In this document: positions 55,726 to 64,000 of the stretch, piece by piece
Numbering within the stretch: the stretch's first letter is position 1
Layout of the letters: each line of letters begins with the position of its first letter
Source: Paraburkholderia haematera
GTDB taxonomy: Bacteria; Pseudomonadota; Gammaproteobacteria; Burkholderiales; Burkholderiaceae
DNA: 64,000 bases
Direction: 5' to 3'
Assembly: GCF_905220975.1 (NCBI RefSeq)
Contig: NZ_CAJNBK010000001.1
Coordinates: forward strand, 310,001-374,000
Made by a program: the position numbers and the translations under genes
Notes under the pieces: model-generated
The model's input: the letters and a program-made list of their open reading frames with translations, nothing else
Database searches by the model: none
What the model was told of the DNA's origin: nothing

Positions 55726-56931
55726 ATGACCACACTCACCGCCGATCAGATCGCCCGCGTCAAAGCCACCGTCCCCGTGCTCGCCGTACACGGCACGACC
55801 ATCACCAAACACTTCTACAAGCGCATGTTCGCGCATCATCCTGAGTTGAAGAATGTGTTCAACCAGACTCACCAGAAAAGCGGCAATCAGCCGGAAACGC
55901 TGGCGAAGGCGGTGTATGCGTATGCCGCCAATATCGATAACCTCGGCGCGCTGGGCCCGACCGTCTCCCGAGTTGCTCACAAGCACGTGAGTCTGAATAT
56001 CCGGCCGGAGCAGTATCCGATTGTGGGGCGGCACCTGTTGGGTGCGATGGTTGACGTGCTTGGCGACGCAGTCGATCAGGAGACGCTTGGCGCATGGGAA
56101 GCCGCTTATGGGCAGCTCGCGAATATCTTCATCGGCACGGAGGCCAAGCTCTACGAAGGTGCCGCGTGGAGTGGCTTCCGGCCATTCAAGGTTGCGCGCA
56201 AGGAAGTGGAGAGCGACGAAATCACGTCGTTCTATCTGACGCCCGCCGATGGCTCGGCGGCCTGCGGCTTTGAGCCCGGCCAATATCTGAGCGTGAAGCG
56301 TTTCGTGGAAGAGCTCGGCGTTGATCAGCCACGGCAGTACAGCCTGTCGGATGCGCCGAATGGCAACTGGTTGCGTATTTCGGTGAAGCGCGAGTCCGGC
56401 CGCGAAGATGCGGCGCCCGGCCATGTATCGAACCTTCTGCACGACGGTGTGGAAGTGGGCACGGTGGTGTATGCCAGCGCGCCAACGGGCGATTTCACGC
56501 TGGACCGCAAGAAGACGACGCCTGTGGTGCTGATGAGCGGCGGCGTGGGCGTAACCCCGATGACCTCGATGCTGTCCACGTTACTCGCCAACCAGGCTGA
56601 GCGCAGCGTCACTTTCGTACATGCCTGCCGCAATGGCCGCGTGCATGCGTTCCGGCAGTGGCTCAACGATACGGTCGCAGCGCATCCCAACGTCATGCGA
56701 GCGGTGTTCTACGAAGCCATTGAAGCGAGCGATCGCGCTGGAGTGGACTACGACTTCGAAGGCCGCCTTGACCTCGCGAAAATCGCCGACAAGGCGATTG
56801 TTCCCGATGCCGATTACTACATCTGCGGGCCGGTGCCGTTCATGCGCGCGCAATGTGAGGCGTTGGCCTCGCTCGGTGTGGATGCGGCGCGGATTCACAC
56901 CGAAGTGTTCGGTTCAGGCTCGGTGCAGTGA
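55726..56931 (+). CDS. hmp: Flavohaemoglobin, nitric oxide dioxygenase
   Basis: A 401-aa cytoplasmic enzyme that turns NO into nitrate with O2 and NAD(P)H. The globin domain (1-~140) carries the B10 Tyr31, E7 Gln55 and proximal His87 (VAHKHVSL), at the expected offset from E. coli Hmp. The FAD domain has RQYSLSDAPNG; the NAD(P) domain has VLMSGGVGVTPMTSML and YICGPVPFMRAQ. It starts after AAGGAG. It is monocistronic, with an NsrR-like site upstream. Confidence 0.97.
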   Translation: MTTLTADQIARVKATVPVLAVHGTTITKHFYKRMFAHHPELKNVFNQTHQKSGNQPETLAKAVYAYAANIDNLGALGPTVSRVAHKHVSLNIRPEQYPIVGRHLLGAMVDVLGDAVDQETLGAWEAAYGQLANIFIGTEAKLYEGAAWSGFRPFKVARKEVESDEITSFYLTPADGSAACGFEPGQYLSVKRFVEELGVDQPRQYSLSDAPNGNWLRISVKRESGREDAAPGHVSNLLHDGVEVGTVVYASAPTGDFTLDRKKTTPVVLMSGGVGVTPMTSMLSTLLANQAERSVTFVHACRNGRVHAFRQWLNDTVAAHPNVMRAVFYEAIEASDRAGVDYDFEGRLDLAKIADKAIVPDADYYICGPVPFMRAQCEALASLGVDAARIHTEVFGSGSVQ

Positions 56932-56986
56932 AACAAGGGCGCATGGCGAGTTACGTGTGAATGCACACGAAGGCGTGCCGTGCGCC

Positions 56987-57319
56987 TTACCCAATCGCCA
57001 GTGTGACCGGCTTGCCGATTCGGCTCATCATTTCGACCAGAGTATCGATCGTGAACTTGGTGGTCTTCTTGTTGACCACGTCTGACACGCGCGGACGCGA
57101 CACCATCAGAATCTCGGCTGCCTCGGCCTGCTTCAGATGATGCTGTTCGATCCAGCTGGACAGCTCGGTCATCAATTGCTCCTTGAGCCGCCGCGTGTCG
57201 TTGATCTGTTTTTGCGACGCGGCGTGCAAGCGCTTCGCCTCTTCGGCGGAAAAGCCGAGTTCGAGGAACAGGTTCGCGCCGGGCTTGGTTACGTGACGGA
57301 TTTTCGTGTCGATCGTCAT
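56987..57319 (-). CDS. XRE-family antitoxin (HigA-like)
   Basis: A 110-aa protein with a C-terminal helix-turn-helix: LKQAEAAEILMVSRPRVSDV (about residues 63-82), then VNKKTTKFTIDTLVEMMSRIGKPVTLAIG, the HTH_37/HigA-2 style. It starts 3 nt after the toxin stop codon, so the two are translationally linked. It would neutralise the toxin and repress the promoter. Confidence 0.88.
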   Translation of the reverse strand: MTIDTKIRHVTKPGANLFLELGFSAEEAKRLHAASQKQINDTRRLKEQLMTELSSWIEQHHLKQAEAAEILMVSRPRVSDVVNKKTTKFTIDTLVEMMSRIGKPVTLAIG

Positions 57320-57322
57320 TTG

Positions 57323-57661
57323 TTAAGTTTTCCTATCATTAATGATGGCGCGGTACCGCATCTCGGCAACTTTTCTATCCTGCGGCGCCAGCTTCTGGGT
57401 TTTCTTCTGGAAACAATGCAGCACATACAGCGCTTCCACGAACTTGGTGACATACATTACGCGGTAAATGCCGTCAGCTTCTCTGACGCGAATCTCGCGC
57501 GTTCCAGCGCCGATTGAATCAAACGGCTTCCAGTCGTCGGGGTCTAATCCTGCCTGAATCTTGCCAAGCTGAAATCCGGCCTGGCGACGCGGCTCTTCGG
57601 GAAAGGCGAGTAAATCGTGATAGCTGGAGCCCATCCAGCGAATTTCTTTTTCCTGCTCCAT
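57323..57661 (-). CDS. RelE/HigB-family toxin (Gp49-like)
   Basis: A 112-aa basic protein of the phage-derived Gp49 family. The signature is GTREIRVREADGIYRVMYVTKF...LYVLHCFQKKTQKLAPQD (residues 53-95). Relatives are ribosome-dependent mRNA endonucleases. The toxin gene comes first, the order typical of higBA. An AT-rich promoter with TATAAGATTTTGTAC lies upstream. The pair is inserted between hmp and aroG and looks recently acquired or movable. Confidence 0.88.
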   Translation of the reverse strand: MEQEKEIRWMGSSYHDLLAFPEEPRRQAGFQLGKIQAGLDPDDWKPFDSIGAGTREIRVREADGIYRVMYVTKFVEALYVLHCFQKKTQKLAPQDRKVAEMRYRAIINDRKT

Positions 57662-57789
57662 AACCGCCTTTCATGTACAAAATCTTATACGTAACTCTCA
57701 ACCTGGTCAAGTCCTATTCGACCCGGCAACGAGTTGTTACGGTACAGAGGCGGCGCGTGAAGCACCATTCGTCCGTTTGGCTAATAAAA

Positions 57790-57818
57790 AAAAACCCGGC
57801 TCGCTGAGCCGGGTTTTT
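57790..57818. terminator. Rho-independent terminator after aroG
   Basis: AAAAACCCGGCTC and GAGCCGGGTTTTT form a 13-bp stem with a 3-nt loop, with a long A-run on the left that reads as U on the minus strand. It is 45 nt beyond the aroG stop. Confidence 0.9.
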
Positions 57819-57862
57819 CGATGAAGCTACTACAGCCAGCGCGCACGTGCGCGAAGCGGAAT

Positions 57863-58936
57863 TTAATTGCCGCTGCCGCGCGCCACACGCCGTTGCTTGA
57901 CCGCTTCAGCGAGACCTTCCAGCACAGCGACACTTTCGTCCCAGCCGATGCAGGCATCGGTGATGCTCTGACCGTACGTCAGCGCGCAGCCTTCCTGCAG
58001 ATCCTGGCGGCCTGCGATCAGGTGCGATTCCACCATCACGCCGACAATCCGTTCGTCGCCCGAAGCAATCTGGCGGCCGATGTCCGCGCACACCGGAATC
58101 TGGTTCTCGTGCTTCTTCGAACTGTTCGCGTGGCTCGCGTCGATCATCAGACGCGCCGCGAGACCTGCCTTGCCGATATCGGCGCATGCCGCATTGACGC
58201 TGTCGGCATCGTAGTTCGGCGTCTTGCCGCCGCGCAGGATGATGTGGCAGTCCTCATTGCCGGCGGTTGAGACGATCGCCGAGTGGCCGCCCTTGGTGAC
58301 GGACAGGAAGTGATGCGGTTGCGACGCGGCCTTGATCGCGTCGACGGCGATCTTGACGTTGCCGTCCGTGCCGTTCTTGAAGCCGACCGGGCATGACAGT
58401 CCCGAAGCCAGTTCGCGATGCACTTGCGATTCGGTAGTCCGCGCGCCGATTGCGCCCCACGAGATCAGATCAGCGATGTACTGCGGGCTGATCATGTCGA
58501 GGTATTCGGTGCCGGCGGGCAGGCCGAGTTCGTTGATACGCAGCAGCAACTCGCGCGCGGTGCGCAGGCCGTCATTGATCTTGAAGCTGTTGTCCATGTG
58601 CGGGTCGTTGATGAGGCCCTTCCAGCCCACCGTCGTACGCGGCTTTTCGAAGTACACCCGCATCACGATTTCGAGTTCGCCGGCGAAGCGCTTGCGCTGT
58701 TCGACGAGACGCCCGGCGTATTCCATGGCCGCCTTCGTATCGTGAATCGAGCACGGTCCGATGATGACGATCAGACGGTCTTCCATGCCGTGCAGGATGC
58801 GATGCATCGCATTGCGCGAGTTGTAGATCACTTCCGACACCGTTTCGTCGCAGGCGAATTCGCGGATCAGGTGAGCGGGCGGCGTGAGTTCTTTCAATTC
58901 GCGGATGCGGACATCGTCGGTGTTGTGCGGGGGCAT
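57863..58936 (-). CDS. aroG: 3-deoxy-7-phosphoheptulonate synthase (type I DAHP synthase)
   Basis: A 357-aa enzyme that joins phosphoenolpyruvate and erythrose-4-phosphate, the first step of aromatic synthesis. DRLIVIIGPCSIHD, VYFEKPRTTVGWKGLINDP, GARTTESQVHRELASGLSCPVGFKNGTDG and DASHANSSKKHENQ are the class I signatures. The start MPPHNTDDVRI has AGGAG nine bases upstream. It is monocistronic. The isoform, Phe-, Tyr- or Trp-sensitive, cannot be settled by eye; aroG-like is the best guess. Confidence 0.94.
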   Translation of the reverse strand: MPPHNTDDVRIRELKELTPPAHLIREFACDETVSEVIYNSRNAMHRILHGMEDRLIVIIGPCSIHDTKAAMEYAGRLVEQRKRFAGELEIVMRVYFEKPRTTVGWKGLINDPHMDNSFKINDGLRTARELLLRINELGLPAGTEYLDMISPQYIADLISWGAIGARTTESQVHRELASGLSCPVGFKNGTDGNVKIAVDAIKAASQPHHFLSVTKGGHSAIVSTAGNEDCHIILRGGKTPNYDADSVNAACADIGKAGLAARLMIDASHANSSKKHENQIPVCADIGRQIASGDERIVGVMVESHLIAGRQDLQEGCALTYGQSITDACIGWDESVAVLEGLAEAVKQRRVARGSGN

Positions 58937-59077
58937 GCTTGTTCTCCTGAATCGGGTCGTAGCGTGTTCGCGCGGGCAACGAAGTCTGCGATCAAACAGC
59001 AATCAGGCAGCGATGCCAGGGCGGACAACAATCAAAAAGATTTCAACGGCAAAAGTGTCAAAGGCGTGAGGCGAAAA

Positions 59078-59104
59078 AAAACCGCCAGGCTAGCTGGCGG
59101 TTTT
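59078..59104. terminator. Rho-independent terminator after tldD
   Basis: AAAACCGCCAG and CTGGCGGTTTT form an 11-bp stem with a 5-nt loop, with an A-run on the left giving a U-tract on the minus strand. It would stop tldD read-through before aroG. Confidence 0.85.
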
Positions 59105-59293
59105 CGTGAATTCTGGGTGTCTTGCGTGCATTAACACCCCTCTCGATCCGCCAGCGGTCTGAGATGCCAAAAAAAGTAAAAGTAAAACTTGGCGGACATG
59201 GCGAAATAGGTCGCTGGTCAAAAAGGGTGAGTGACTTTATAACCCGTGCAAGCTCGGCTGGCAAGCCGCAGGGGTTAAAAATGCGGTAAATCC

Positions 59294-59326
59294 GCATACT
59301 TCGCGCATTGCATGCACGAAGTATGC
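59294..59326. repeat. 10-bp perfect inverted repeat after tldD
   Basis: GCATACTTCG and CGAAGTATGC are exact reverse complements separated by 13 bases, 13 nt past the tldD stop. It may be part of the transcript end or a control site. Confidence 0.5.
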
Positions 59327-59339
59327 ATATACATCTCAA

Positions 59340-60806
59340 TCAGGCCGTACCGCCCACCGTCATCCGGTCGATGCGCAGCGTTGGCTGACCGACGCCCACC
59401 GGCACGCTCTGACCTTCCTTGCCGCACACGCCGACGCCCGAATCGAGCTTCATGTCGTTGCCGATCATGCTGACGTACTTGAGCGATTCCGGGCCGCTGC
59501 CGACCAGCGTCGCGCCCTTGACCGGGTAGGTGATCTTGCCGTTTTCGATCATGTACGCCTCGGAGGCCGAGAACACGAACTTGCCGTTCGTGATGTCGAC
59601 CTGGCCGCCGCCGAAATTCACCGCGTAAAGGCCGTTCTTCACGGACGCGATGATTTCCTGCGGGTCTTTGTCGCCGTTGAGCATGTACGTGTTGGTCATG
59701 CGCGGCATCGGCAGCGCGGCATACGATTCGCGGCGCGCGTTACCCGTGACCGGCATTTTCATCAGGCGCGCGTTCAGCGTGTCCTGGATGTAGCCCTTCA
59801 GGATGCCGTCTTCGATCAGCGTCGTGCACTGGGTCGGATTGCCTTCGTCGTCGATGTTCAGCGAACCGCGGCGGTTCGGCAGCGTGCCGTCGTCAACCAC
59901 TGTCACGCCCTTCGCCGCAACCCGCTCGCCGATTTGACCCGCGAACGCCGACGATCCCTTGCGGTTGAAGTCGCCTTCGAGGCCGTGGCCGATCGCTTCG
60001 TGCAGCAGCACGCCTGGCCAGCCCGGTCCGAGTACCACGGACATCGCGCCGGCCGGAGCCGGACGGGCGTCGAGGTTCACCAGCGCCGCATGCACGGCGT
60101 CGTCGACGTAGCTCGACAGTACTTCGTCAGTGAAATAGCCATAGTCGAAGCGGCCGCCGCCGCCGCCGCTGCCGATTTCGCGGCGGCCATTCTGCTCGGC
60201 GATCACCGTGACCGACACGCGCACGAGCGGACGGATATCGGCCGCAAAACCGCCGTCGCTGCGCGCGACCAGCACCACGTCGTATTCGCCGGCGAGGCCT
60301 GCCATGACCTGCTGGATGCGCGGATCGCGACCGCGCGCCATCTGTTCGATGCGCTCGAGCAGCTTGACCTTGGCGGTCGCGTCGAGCGAATGCAGCGGAT
60401 CGGCGGGCAGATACAGATCGCGCCCGGCAATGCCGGTCAGCGACGTGGCCACCTTGATCTTCTGCTTGCCGCCGCCCGCCTTGGCAATCGAACGGGTGGC
60501 GAGCGCCGCCTGACGGATCGCTTCGGGCGACAGATCGTCCGAATACGCGAAGGCAGTGCGGTCGCCTGACACGGCGCGCACGCCGACACCCTGGTCGATA
60601 CTGAAGCTGCCCGACTTCACGATGCCTTCTTCGAGACTCCACGCTTCGCTGCGCGTGTACTGGAAGTACAGGTCGGCGTAGTCGATCTTGTGCGTGAAGA
60701 TTTCGGCGAGCGTGCGGGTGAGCAGGGATTCGTCGAGACCGTAGGGCGTCAGGAGGATGTCCTTGGCGGTGGCGAGATTACGGATACCGGGTTCGATGAT
60801 GTTCAT
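59340..60806 (-). CDS. tldD: Metalloprotease TldD
   Basis: A 488-aa TldD/PmbA-family protease, partner of TldE, involved in microcin maturation and gyrase-related toxin processing. The zinc site [11 protein letters not shown] near residue 265 is complete. [22 protein letters not shown] and [22 protein letters not shown] segments fit. No tldE lies in this window. It is 93 nt after the nitrilase gene in the yhdP-nitrilase-tldD order known in many proteobacteria. Confidence 0.96.
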   Translation of the reverse strand: MNIIEPGIRNLATAKDILLTPYGLDESLLTRTLAEIFTHKIDYADLYFQYTRSEAWSLEEGIVKSGSFSIDQGVGVRAVSGDRTAFAYSDDLSPEAIRQAALATRSIAKAGGGKQKIKVATSLTGIAGRDLYLPADPLHSLDATAKVKLLERIEQMARGRDPRIQQVMAGLAGEYDVVLVARSDGGFAADIRPLVRVSVTVIAEQNGRREIGSGGGGGRFDYGYFTDEVLSSYVDDAVHAALVNLDARPAPAGAMSVVLGPGWPGVLLHEAIGHGLEGDFNRKGSSAFAGQIGERVAAKGVTVVDDGTLPNRRGSLNIDDEGNPTQCTTLIEDGILKGYIQDTLNARLMKMPVTGNARRESYAALPMPRMTNTYMLNGDKDPQEIIASVKNGLYAVNFGGGQVDITNGKFVFSASEAYMIENGKITYPVKGATLVGSGPESLKYVSMIGNDMKLDSGVGVCGKEGQSVPVGVGQPTLRIDRMTVGGTA

Positions 60807-60899
60807 GCGAAGTATGTTCTGCTCGATACGAAGGATTCGGTTAGCGCTTCAATCACTATATGTGTGACAGGCGCCGCACTTTCAATGTCAGGTAACAAA

Positions 60900-61778
60900 T
60901 CAGCAACTCAGCACGCGGTGACGCCAGGCGGGCAGACTCTGCCGCACTTCGTCGATGCGCGCACGCTCGAGGTTGCCGGCCACCACGCCGGGGCCTTCGT
61001 CGCGCACCGCGACGATGTCGCCCCACGGGTCGATCAGCATGCTGTGGCCCCATGTCCGGCGGCCGTTTTCATGTTTGCCGCCTTGCGCGGCGGCCAGTAC
61101 GTAACACTGGTTTTCGACCGCCCGGGCGCGCAGCAGCATCTCCCAATGCGCGCGGCCGGTGGTGTAAGTGAACGCCGACGGCACCACGATCAGCGCGCAG
61201 TCGCCCATGCGCCGGTACAGCTCCGGAAACCGCAGATCGTAGCAGACCGACAGGCCGACCTGGCCGAACGGCGCTTCGAAGGTGCGGACTTCGCCGCCGG
61301 GGCAGATAGTGCGTGCCTCGTCGAACGATTCCTCGCCCTTTTCAAAGTTGAATAGATGGATCTTGTCGTAGCGCGCGGCCTCGTGGCCTTGCGGGTCGAA
61401 CACCAGCGTGGTGTTCAGTACGCGCGCCGGTTCCTGTGACATCAGGGGCAAGGTGCCGCCGATCATCCACACCTTGTGGCGGCGCGCGACATCGGCGAGA
61501 AAGCGCTGGATCGGGCCGTCCTGATAGGGCTCGCGCACGGCGAGCTTGTCGGTGTCCTTGAAGCCCATGAAGCAGAAGTACTCGGGCAGCAGGACGAGTT
61601 GCGCGCCGTCGGCGGCGGCTTCGGCGATCAGGCGTTCGGCTTCGGCCAGATTGCGCTCGCGATCCGGCGTGCTCACCATTTGCAGCGCGGCAACCCGGAA
61701 CGCGCTTTCGGAAGACCCGCTGGACGCCGCAGCGGGCGAGGCGGTGGAGGAGGGTGGAGAGACGTGTGTTTCGCTCAT
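60900..61778 (-). CDS. Carbon-nitrogen hydrolase (deaminated glutathione/omega-amidase type)
   Basis: A 292-aa nitrilase-superfamily amidase. The catalytic triad is Glu66 (LLPEYFCF), Lys139 (RYDKIHLF) and Cys179 (LSVCYDLRFPEL). FNFEKGEESFDEARTICPGGE and the RAHWEMLLRARAVENQCYVLA region favour the Nit1/Nit2 branch. The N-terminal ~25 residues are Ser/Ala/Pro-rich and disordered. The start chosen is the ATG at 61778; a longer in-frame start has no ribosome site. It lies between yhdP and tldD, all on the minus strand. Confidence 0.93.
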   Translation of the reverse strand: MSETHVSPPSSTASPAAASSGSSESAFRVAALQMVSTPDRERNLAEAERLIAEAAADGAQLVLLPEYFCFMGFKDTDKLAVREPYQDGPIQRFLADVARRHKVWMIGGTLPLMSQEPARVLNTTLVFDPQGHEAARYDKIHLFNFEKGEESFDEARTICPGGEVRTFEAPFGQVGLSVCYDLRFPELYRRMGDCALIVVPSAFTYTTGRAHWEMLLRARAVENQCYVLAAAQGGKHENGRRTWGHSMLIDPWGDIVAVRDEGPGVVAGNLERARIDEVRQSLPAWRHRVLSC

Positions 61779-61906
61779 GAGCGTTTCGAAAAACTCCCGG
61801 CAAGGCGGCGGCGCGAACCTGTGGCGCCGCATACGTCGTTCAAGGCTGGCTGGGGCCCGTGGTGCGGCGCGGCGCTCTTCTGATCAAACAACGGATCGGA
61901 TCGGGC

Positions 61907-64000
61907 TCAATTCGCTTCCACGGTCGAAGCCGGAGCGTCCATCTTACCGCGATCGCTCTTCACCCGCTCGATGTGCGGTTTCGACCACGAACCGGTGATC
62001 GCGTACTCGCGCGCAAACGCCGTGGAGACCGATTTGCTGAACGCCAGATCGGCCACCAGCGCGCCAAGCCCGAGGAACGGATTGATCACGGTCGCGGCGA
62101 TCACGGCAGCACCGGCGCTGATGGTCGGCACAACCTGCACGTGCAGATCCTGGGTTTCCTGCGCCAGATCCACCGAGCCCTTCATCTCAGCACGGGCCGG
62201 CGCCGTCACCATCTCGAAGTTCTCGGTGCGGCCAATGCCATTGTGAATCTCGCCCGTACCGGTGACGCGCTCGAACGGTAGCCCTTCGCCGATCACGTCG
62301 CGGAAATTGAGCGTTGCGACACGCTCAAGGCTTTGCAGACTGAGCAGGCCCAGCAGTTTCGCGACGCCCGGGTCGACTTTGAGAATCTGCCCATGGCGCA
62401 GATCGACGGCCAGATTGCCGTTGAGCGTCGGATAGTCGATGGCGGTCGGGCCGCCGCGCCACACAACCTTGCCCGACAGCGTACCGTTGCCGGCCTTGAT
62501 CGTGTGCGGTTTGCCAAAACGCTCCAGCAGTGCGCCGGCGTCCTTGATGTCGAGTTTGAAATTGAACACGGTACGGCGTGGCGTTGTTTCGTCGGCGGCG
62601 TTGCCAAGGCCTGTCGACGTGCGCCAGTTCGCGGTGGCGGTCAGCGTGGCGGCGGGATTGGTGATGTCGAGCTTGTCGAGCTGCCAGACCGGCACGCCGT
62701 CTTCCTGGAAGTTGTGTGCGTCGACTTCGAGCCGGCCAATGTTGCGATCGCGCACGATCAACTCGTTGACCACCAGATCGATCGACGGCATGTTCTGCGC
62801 CGGCGCGGACATGGCCTGGCCGAGCAGATCCTTGTCGGTGGCCGAGGGAATCACCACGCGGGCAAAGCGCGCCTGAAGCGTGCCCGGCGATTCCTTATTG
62901 GCGCCGGGCAGCCAGGAAACGTGGCCCGACACCTGGTTCGACGCGATATTGGCCTGCCATTTATTGTCCGCATGCGACGCGCCGACGATCACGCTGTCCC
63001 AGTGCCGCTTGAGCAGCGTCAGTGTGCCGATGTGCAGCGCGAAGCGGTTCGGCAAAAATTGGGCGAGGGTCGGATTCGGCGCAGCCGGCGCTGCCGCGGC
63101 TGCGGGGGCTTCCTTGTTGCGCATCTGCGTAACGAGCGTGCGCCAGGCGTCGGCGTCGAACGCTTCGAGCTCGACGGCGGCGATCACGCCATCGGACGGC
63201 AAGTCGGCGGGCTTGTTGACGCCGATCGCGCCGCTCACGACCGTTGGCGGTGTTTTGGGCTGGTAACGCAGCAGGTACGTGGCGGCGATCGGACCGAAGG
63301 TGAGATCGGCGCGTTCCAGACCGGCCTCGCCCGCGCCGGTCGACGGACCGACCGCGAAGTGCAACGGCATTGGCGTGCCGACCGGTTTGTCGAACGGTGC
63401 GGGGAAGTCGAGCGCAAGGCCGCTCAGATCGGAGTTCGCCGTGACCTCCGGCAAGCGCCCCTTGGCGCCGCGCACGCTGAGCGCGTAGGGCGCGCTGCCG
63501 CTCATGCGCGTCAGCACCTGGGCGGCCGGGCCATGCAGATTCAGGCCGCGCGCGGCATCCACGGCGATGTGGCCGCCGAGGGTGAGCGCATACGTGCCGT
63601 CCTGCTTCAGGCCGCCGTTCGCATGCACGTCACCGCCGAGGAACTGGCCCGAGAGCCGGTCGAGCTGCGCCGTATGTTCGGTAAAGTGCACCTTGCCGTT
63701 CAGTTGCGACAACGGCGGCACGTTATCGACGGTCAAACGATTGTTCTGGAAGCCCACCGCGCCTTCCACGCCGATATGCGGCTTCGGCGTGCGCGGCACG
63801 GTCAGTTTGAGCGCGAGCGCGGCGGGCCCTTCGGCGTGCACTTTCTCGGTCGCATGTTTGGACATGATGCCGAGCGAGCTTTCGTTGACGTAGTCGAGCA
63901 TGTCGGCAAGCGGCCCGCGGCCGTTGCCCGTGATGACGAGGTCGGACGCCTTCGTGCCTAGATCGTCGATCCTGCCGTTCACCTTGTTCAAAGCGACCTG
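61907..64000 (-). CDS. yhdP: YhdP family AsmA-like protein, C-terminal part (5' end outside window)
   Basis: The frame is open to the right edge, so 697 C-terminal residues are present. They show long stretches of repeated amphipathic beta strands, as in the AsmA/TamB-like YhdP bridge, and a near-C-terminal segment RVTGTGEIHNGIGRTENFEMVTAPARAEMKGSVDLAQETQDLHV, a DUF3971/AsmA_2-like signature. A hydrophobic helix (VVPTISAGAAVIAATVINPFLGLGALVADLAF) lies near the end. YhdP moves phospholipids between the membranes. The order yhdP-nitrilase-tldD supports the call. Confidence 0.85.
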   Translation of the reverse strand, partial: QVALNKVNGRIDDLGTKASDLVITGNGRGPLADMLDYVNESSLGIMSKHATEKVHAEGPAALALKLTVPRTPKPHIGVEGAVGFQNNRLTVDNVPPLSQLNGKVHFTEHTAQLDRLSGQFLGGDVHANGGLKQDGTYALTLGGHIAVDAARGLNLHGPAAQVLTRMSGSAPYALSVRGAKGRLPEVTANSDLSGLALDFPAPFDKPVGTPMPLHFAVGPSTGAGEAGLERADLTFGPIAATYLLRYQPKTPPTVVSGAIGVNKPADLPSDGVIAAVELEAFDADAWRTLVTQMRNKEAPAAAAAPAAPNPTLAQFLPNRFALHIGTLTLLKRHWDSVIVGASHADNKWQANIASNQVSGHVSWLPGANKESPGTLQARFARVVIPSATDKDLLGQAMSAPAQNMPSIDLVVNELIVRDRNIGRLEVDAHNFQEDGVPVWQLDKLDITNPAATLTATANWRTSTGLGNAADETTPRRTVFNFKLDIKDAGALLERFGKPHTIKAGNGTLSGKVVWRGGPTAIDYPTLNGNLAVDLRHGQILKVDPGVAKLLGLLSLQSLERVATLNFRDVIGEGLPFERVTGTGEIHNGIGRTENFEMVTAPARAEMKGSVDLAQETQDLHVQVVPTISAGAAVIAATVINPFLGLGALVADLAFSKSVSTAFAREYAITGSWSKPHIERVKSDRGKMDAPASTVEAN

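Larger units (their letters stand above)
58937..59339. other. 403-bp intergenic region between tldD and aroG
   Basis: No gene is supported. It holds the aroG promoter side, the terminator listed at 59078-59104, and an inverted repeat at 59294-59326. No Trp attenuator-like peptide was seen. Confidence 0.6.

Noticed and set aside
62333..63961. 542-codon plus-strand ORF opposite yhdP
   Set aside because: Antisense shadow of an AsmA-like gene; composition typical of GC-rich complement frames.

Overview
The window is one continuous piece of a high-GC betaproteobacterial chromosome. It most resembles Paraburkholderia/Burkholderia: gene content, three-part proton-translocating transhydrogenase, split PqiA, queA-tgt-yajC-secDF next to recG-oxyR, and a Burkholderia-type noncoding repeat all fit. 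This placement is inference from protein and synteny recognition; no database was searched. Nearly all of the window is dense chromosomal gene space, with a few accessory insertions. No rRNA, tRNA, CRISPR array, prophage or insertion sequence was recognised.

Layout. 1-3.1 kb (+): the end of an alkyl-sulfatase-like protein, a FadD acyl-CoA ligase, glyoxalase I and an NTF2-like protein. 3.2-8.7 kb (-): YgjP-like peptidase, plsC, gmhB, glyS, glyQ. 8.8-13.5 kb (-): FkbM methyltransferase, membrane-anchored FMN glutamate-synthase-like protein, mnmA, Nudix hydrolase. 13.8-16.7 kb (+): pntAA-pntAB-pntB. 16.9-19.7 kb (-): a WYL regulator and a VOC protein with matching palindromes upstream of both, then an RlmL-type methyltransferase. 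19.9-26.7 kb (-): a SpecificRecomb-family membrane protein, a noncoding element with ~170-bp inverted arms, and the pqiA1-pqiA2-pqiB-pqiC lipid-transport operon. 27.2-30.5 kb (+): cytochrome b561, two YceI proteins, an MHS-type transporter. 30.6-36.8 kb (-): secF, secD, yajC, tgt, queA. 36.9-43.1 kb (+): recG, oxyR, a 46-codon mini-ORF, katA, a small membrane ORF, dps, which form a peroxide-defence block.

43.2-46.3 kb is the main accessory insertion: a secreted Rhs/YD-repeat protein with a unique Cys-rich tail, followed on the same strand by a 79-aa acidic protein that could be its partner. After it: ubiA (+); proC, yggS, glcF, glcE, glcD and a second FAD-linked dehydrogenase (-); a PduO-type cobalamin adenosyltransferase and the flavohaemoglobin hmp with an NsrR-like operator (+); a HigBA/RelE-like toxin-antitoxin pair (-); and aroG, tldD, a nitrilase-family amidase and the C-terminal part of a YhdP/AsmA-like protein (-) running off the right end.

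Working together: oxyR-katA-dps and hmp form oxidative and nitrosative defence; pqiABC and YhdP concern envelope lipid transport, plsC membrane phospholipid synthesis and gmhB LPS heptose supply; SecDF-YajC serves protein export; mnmA, tgt, queA and rlmL modify tRNA and rRNA; GlcDEF oxidises glycolate. The best candidates for something undescribed are the Rhs protein with its 79-aa neighbour, the long inverted-repeat element, the mini-ORF ahead of katA, and the GACA-N5/6-TGTC operators of the WYL/VOC pair.
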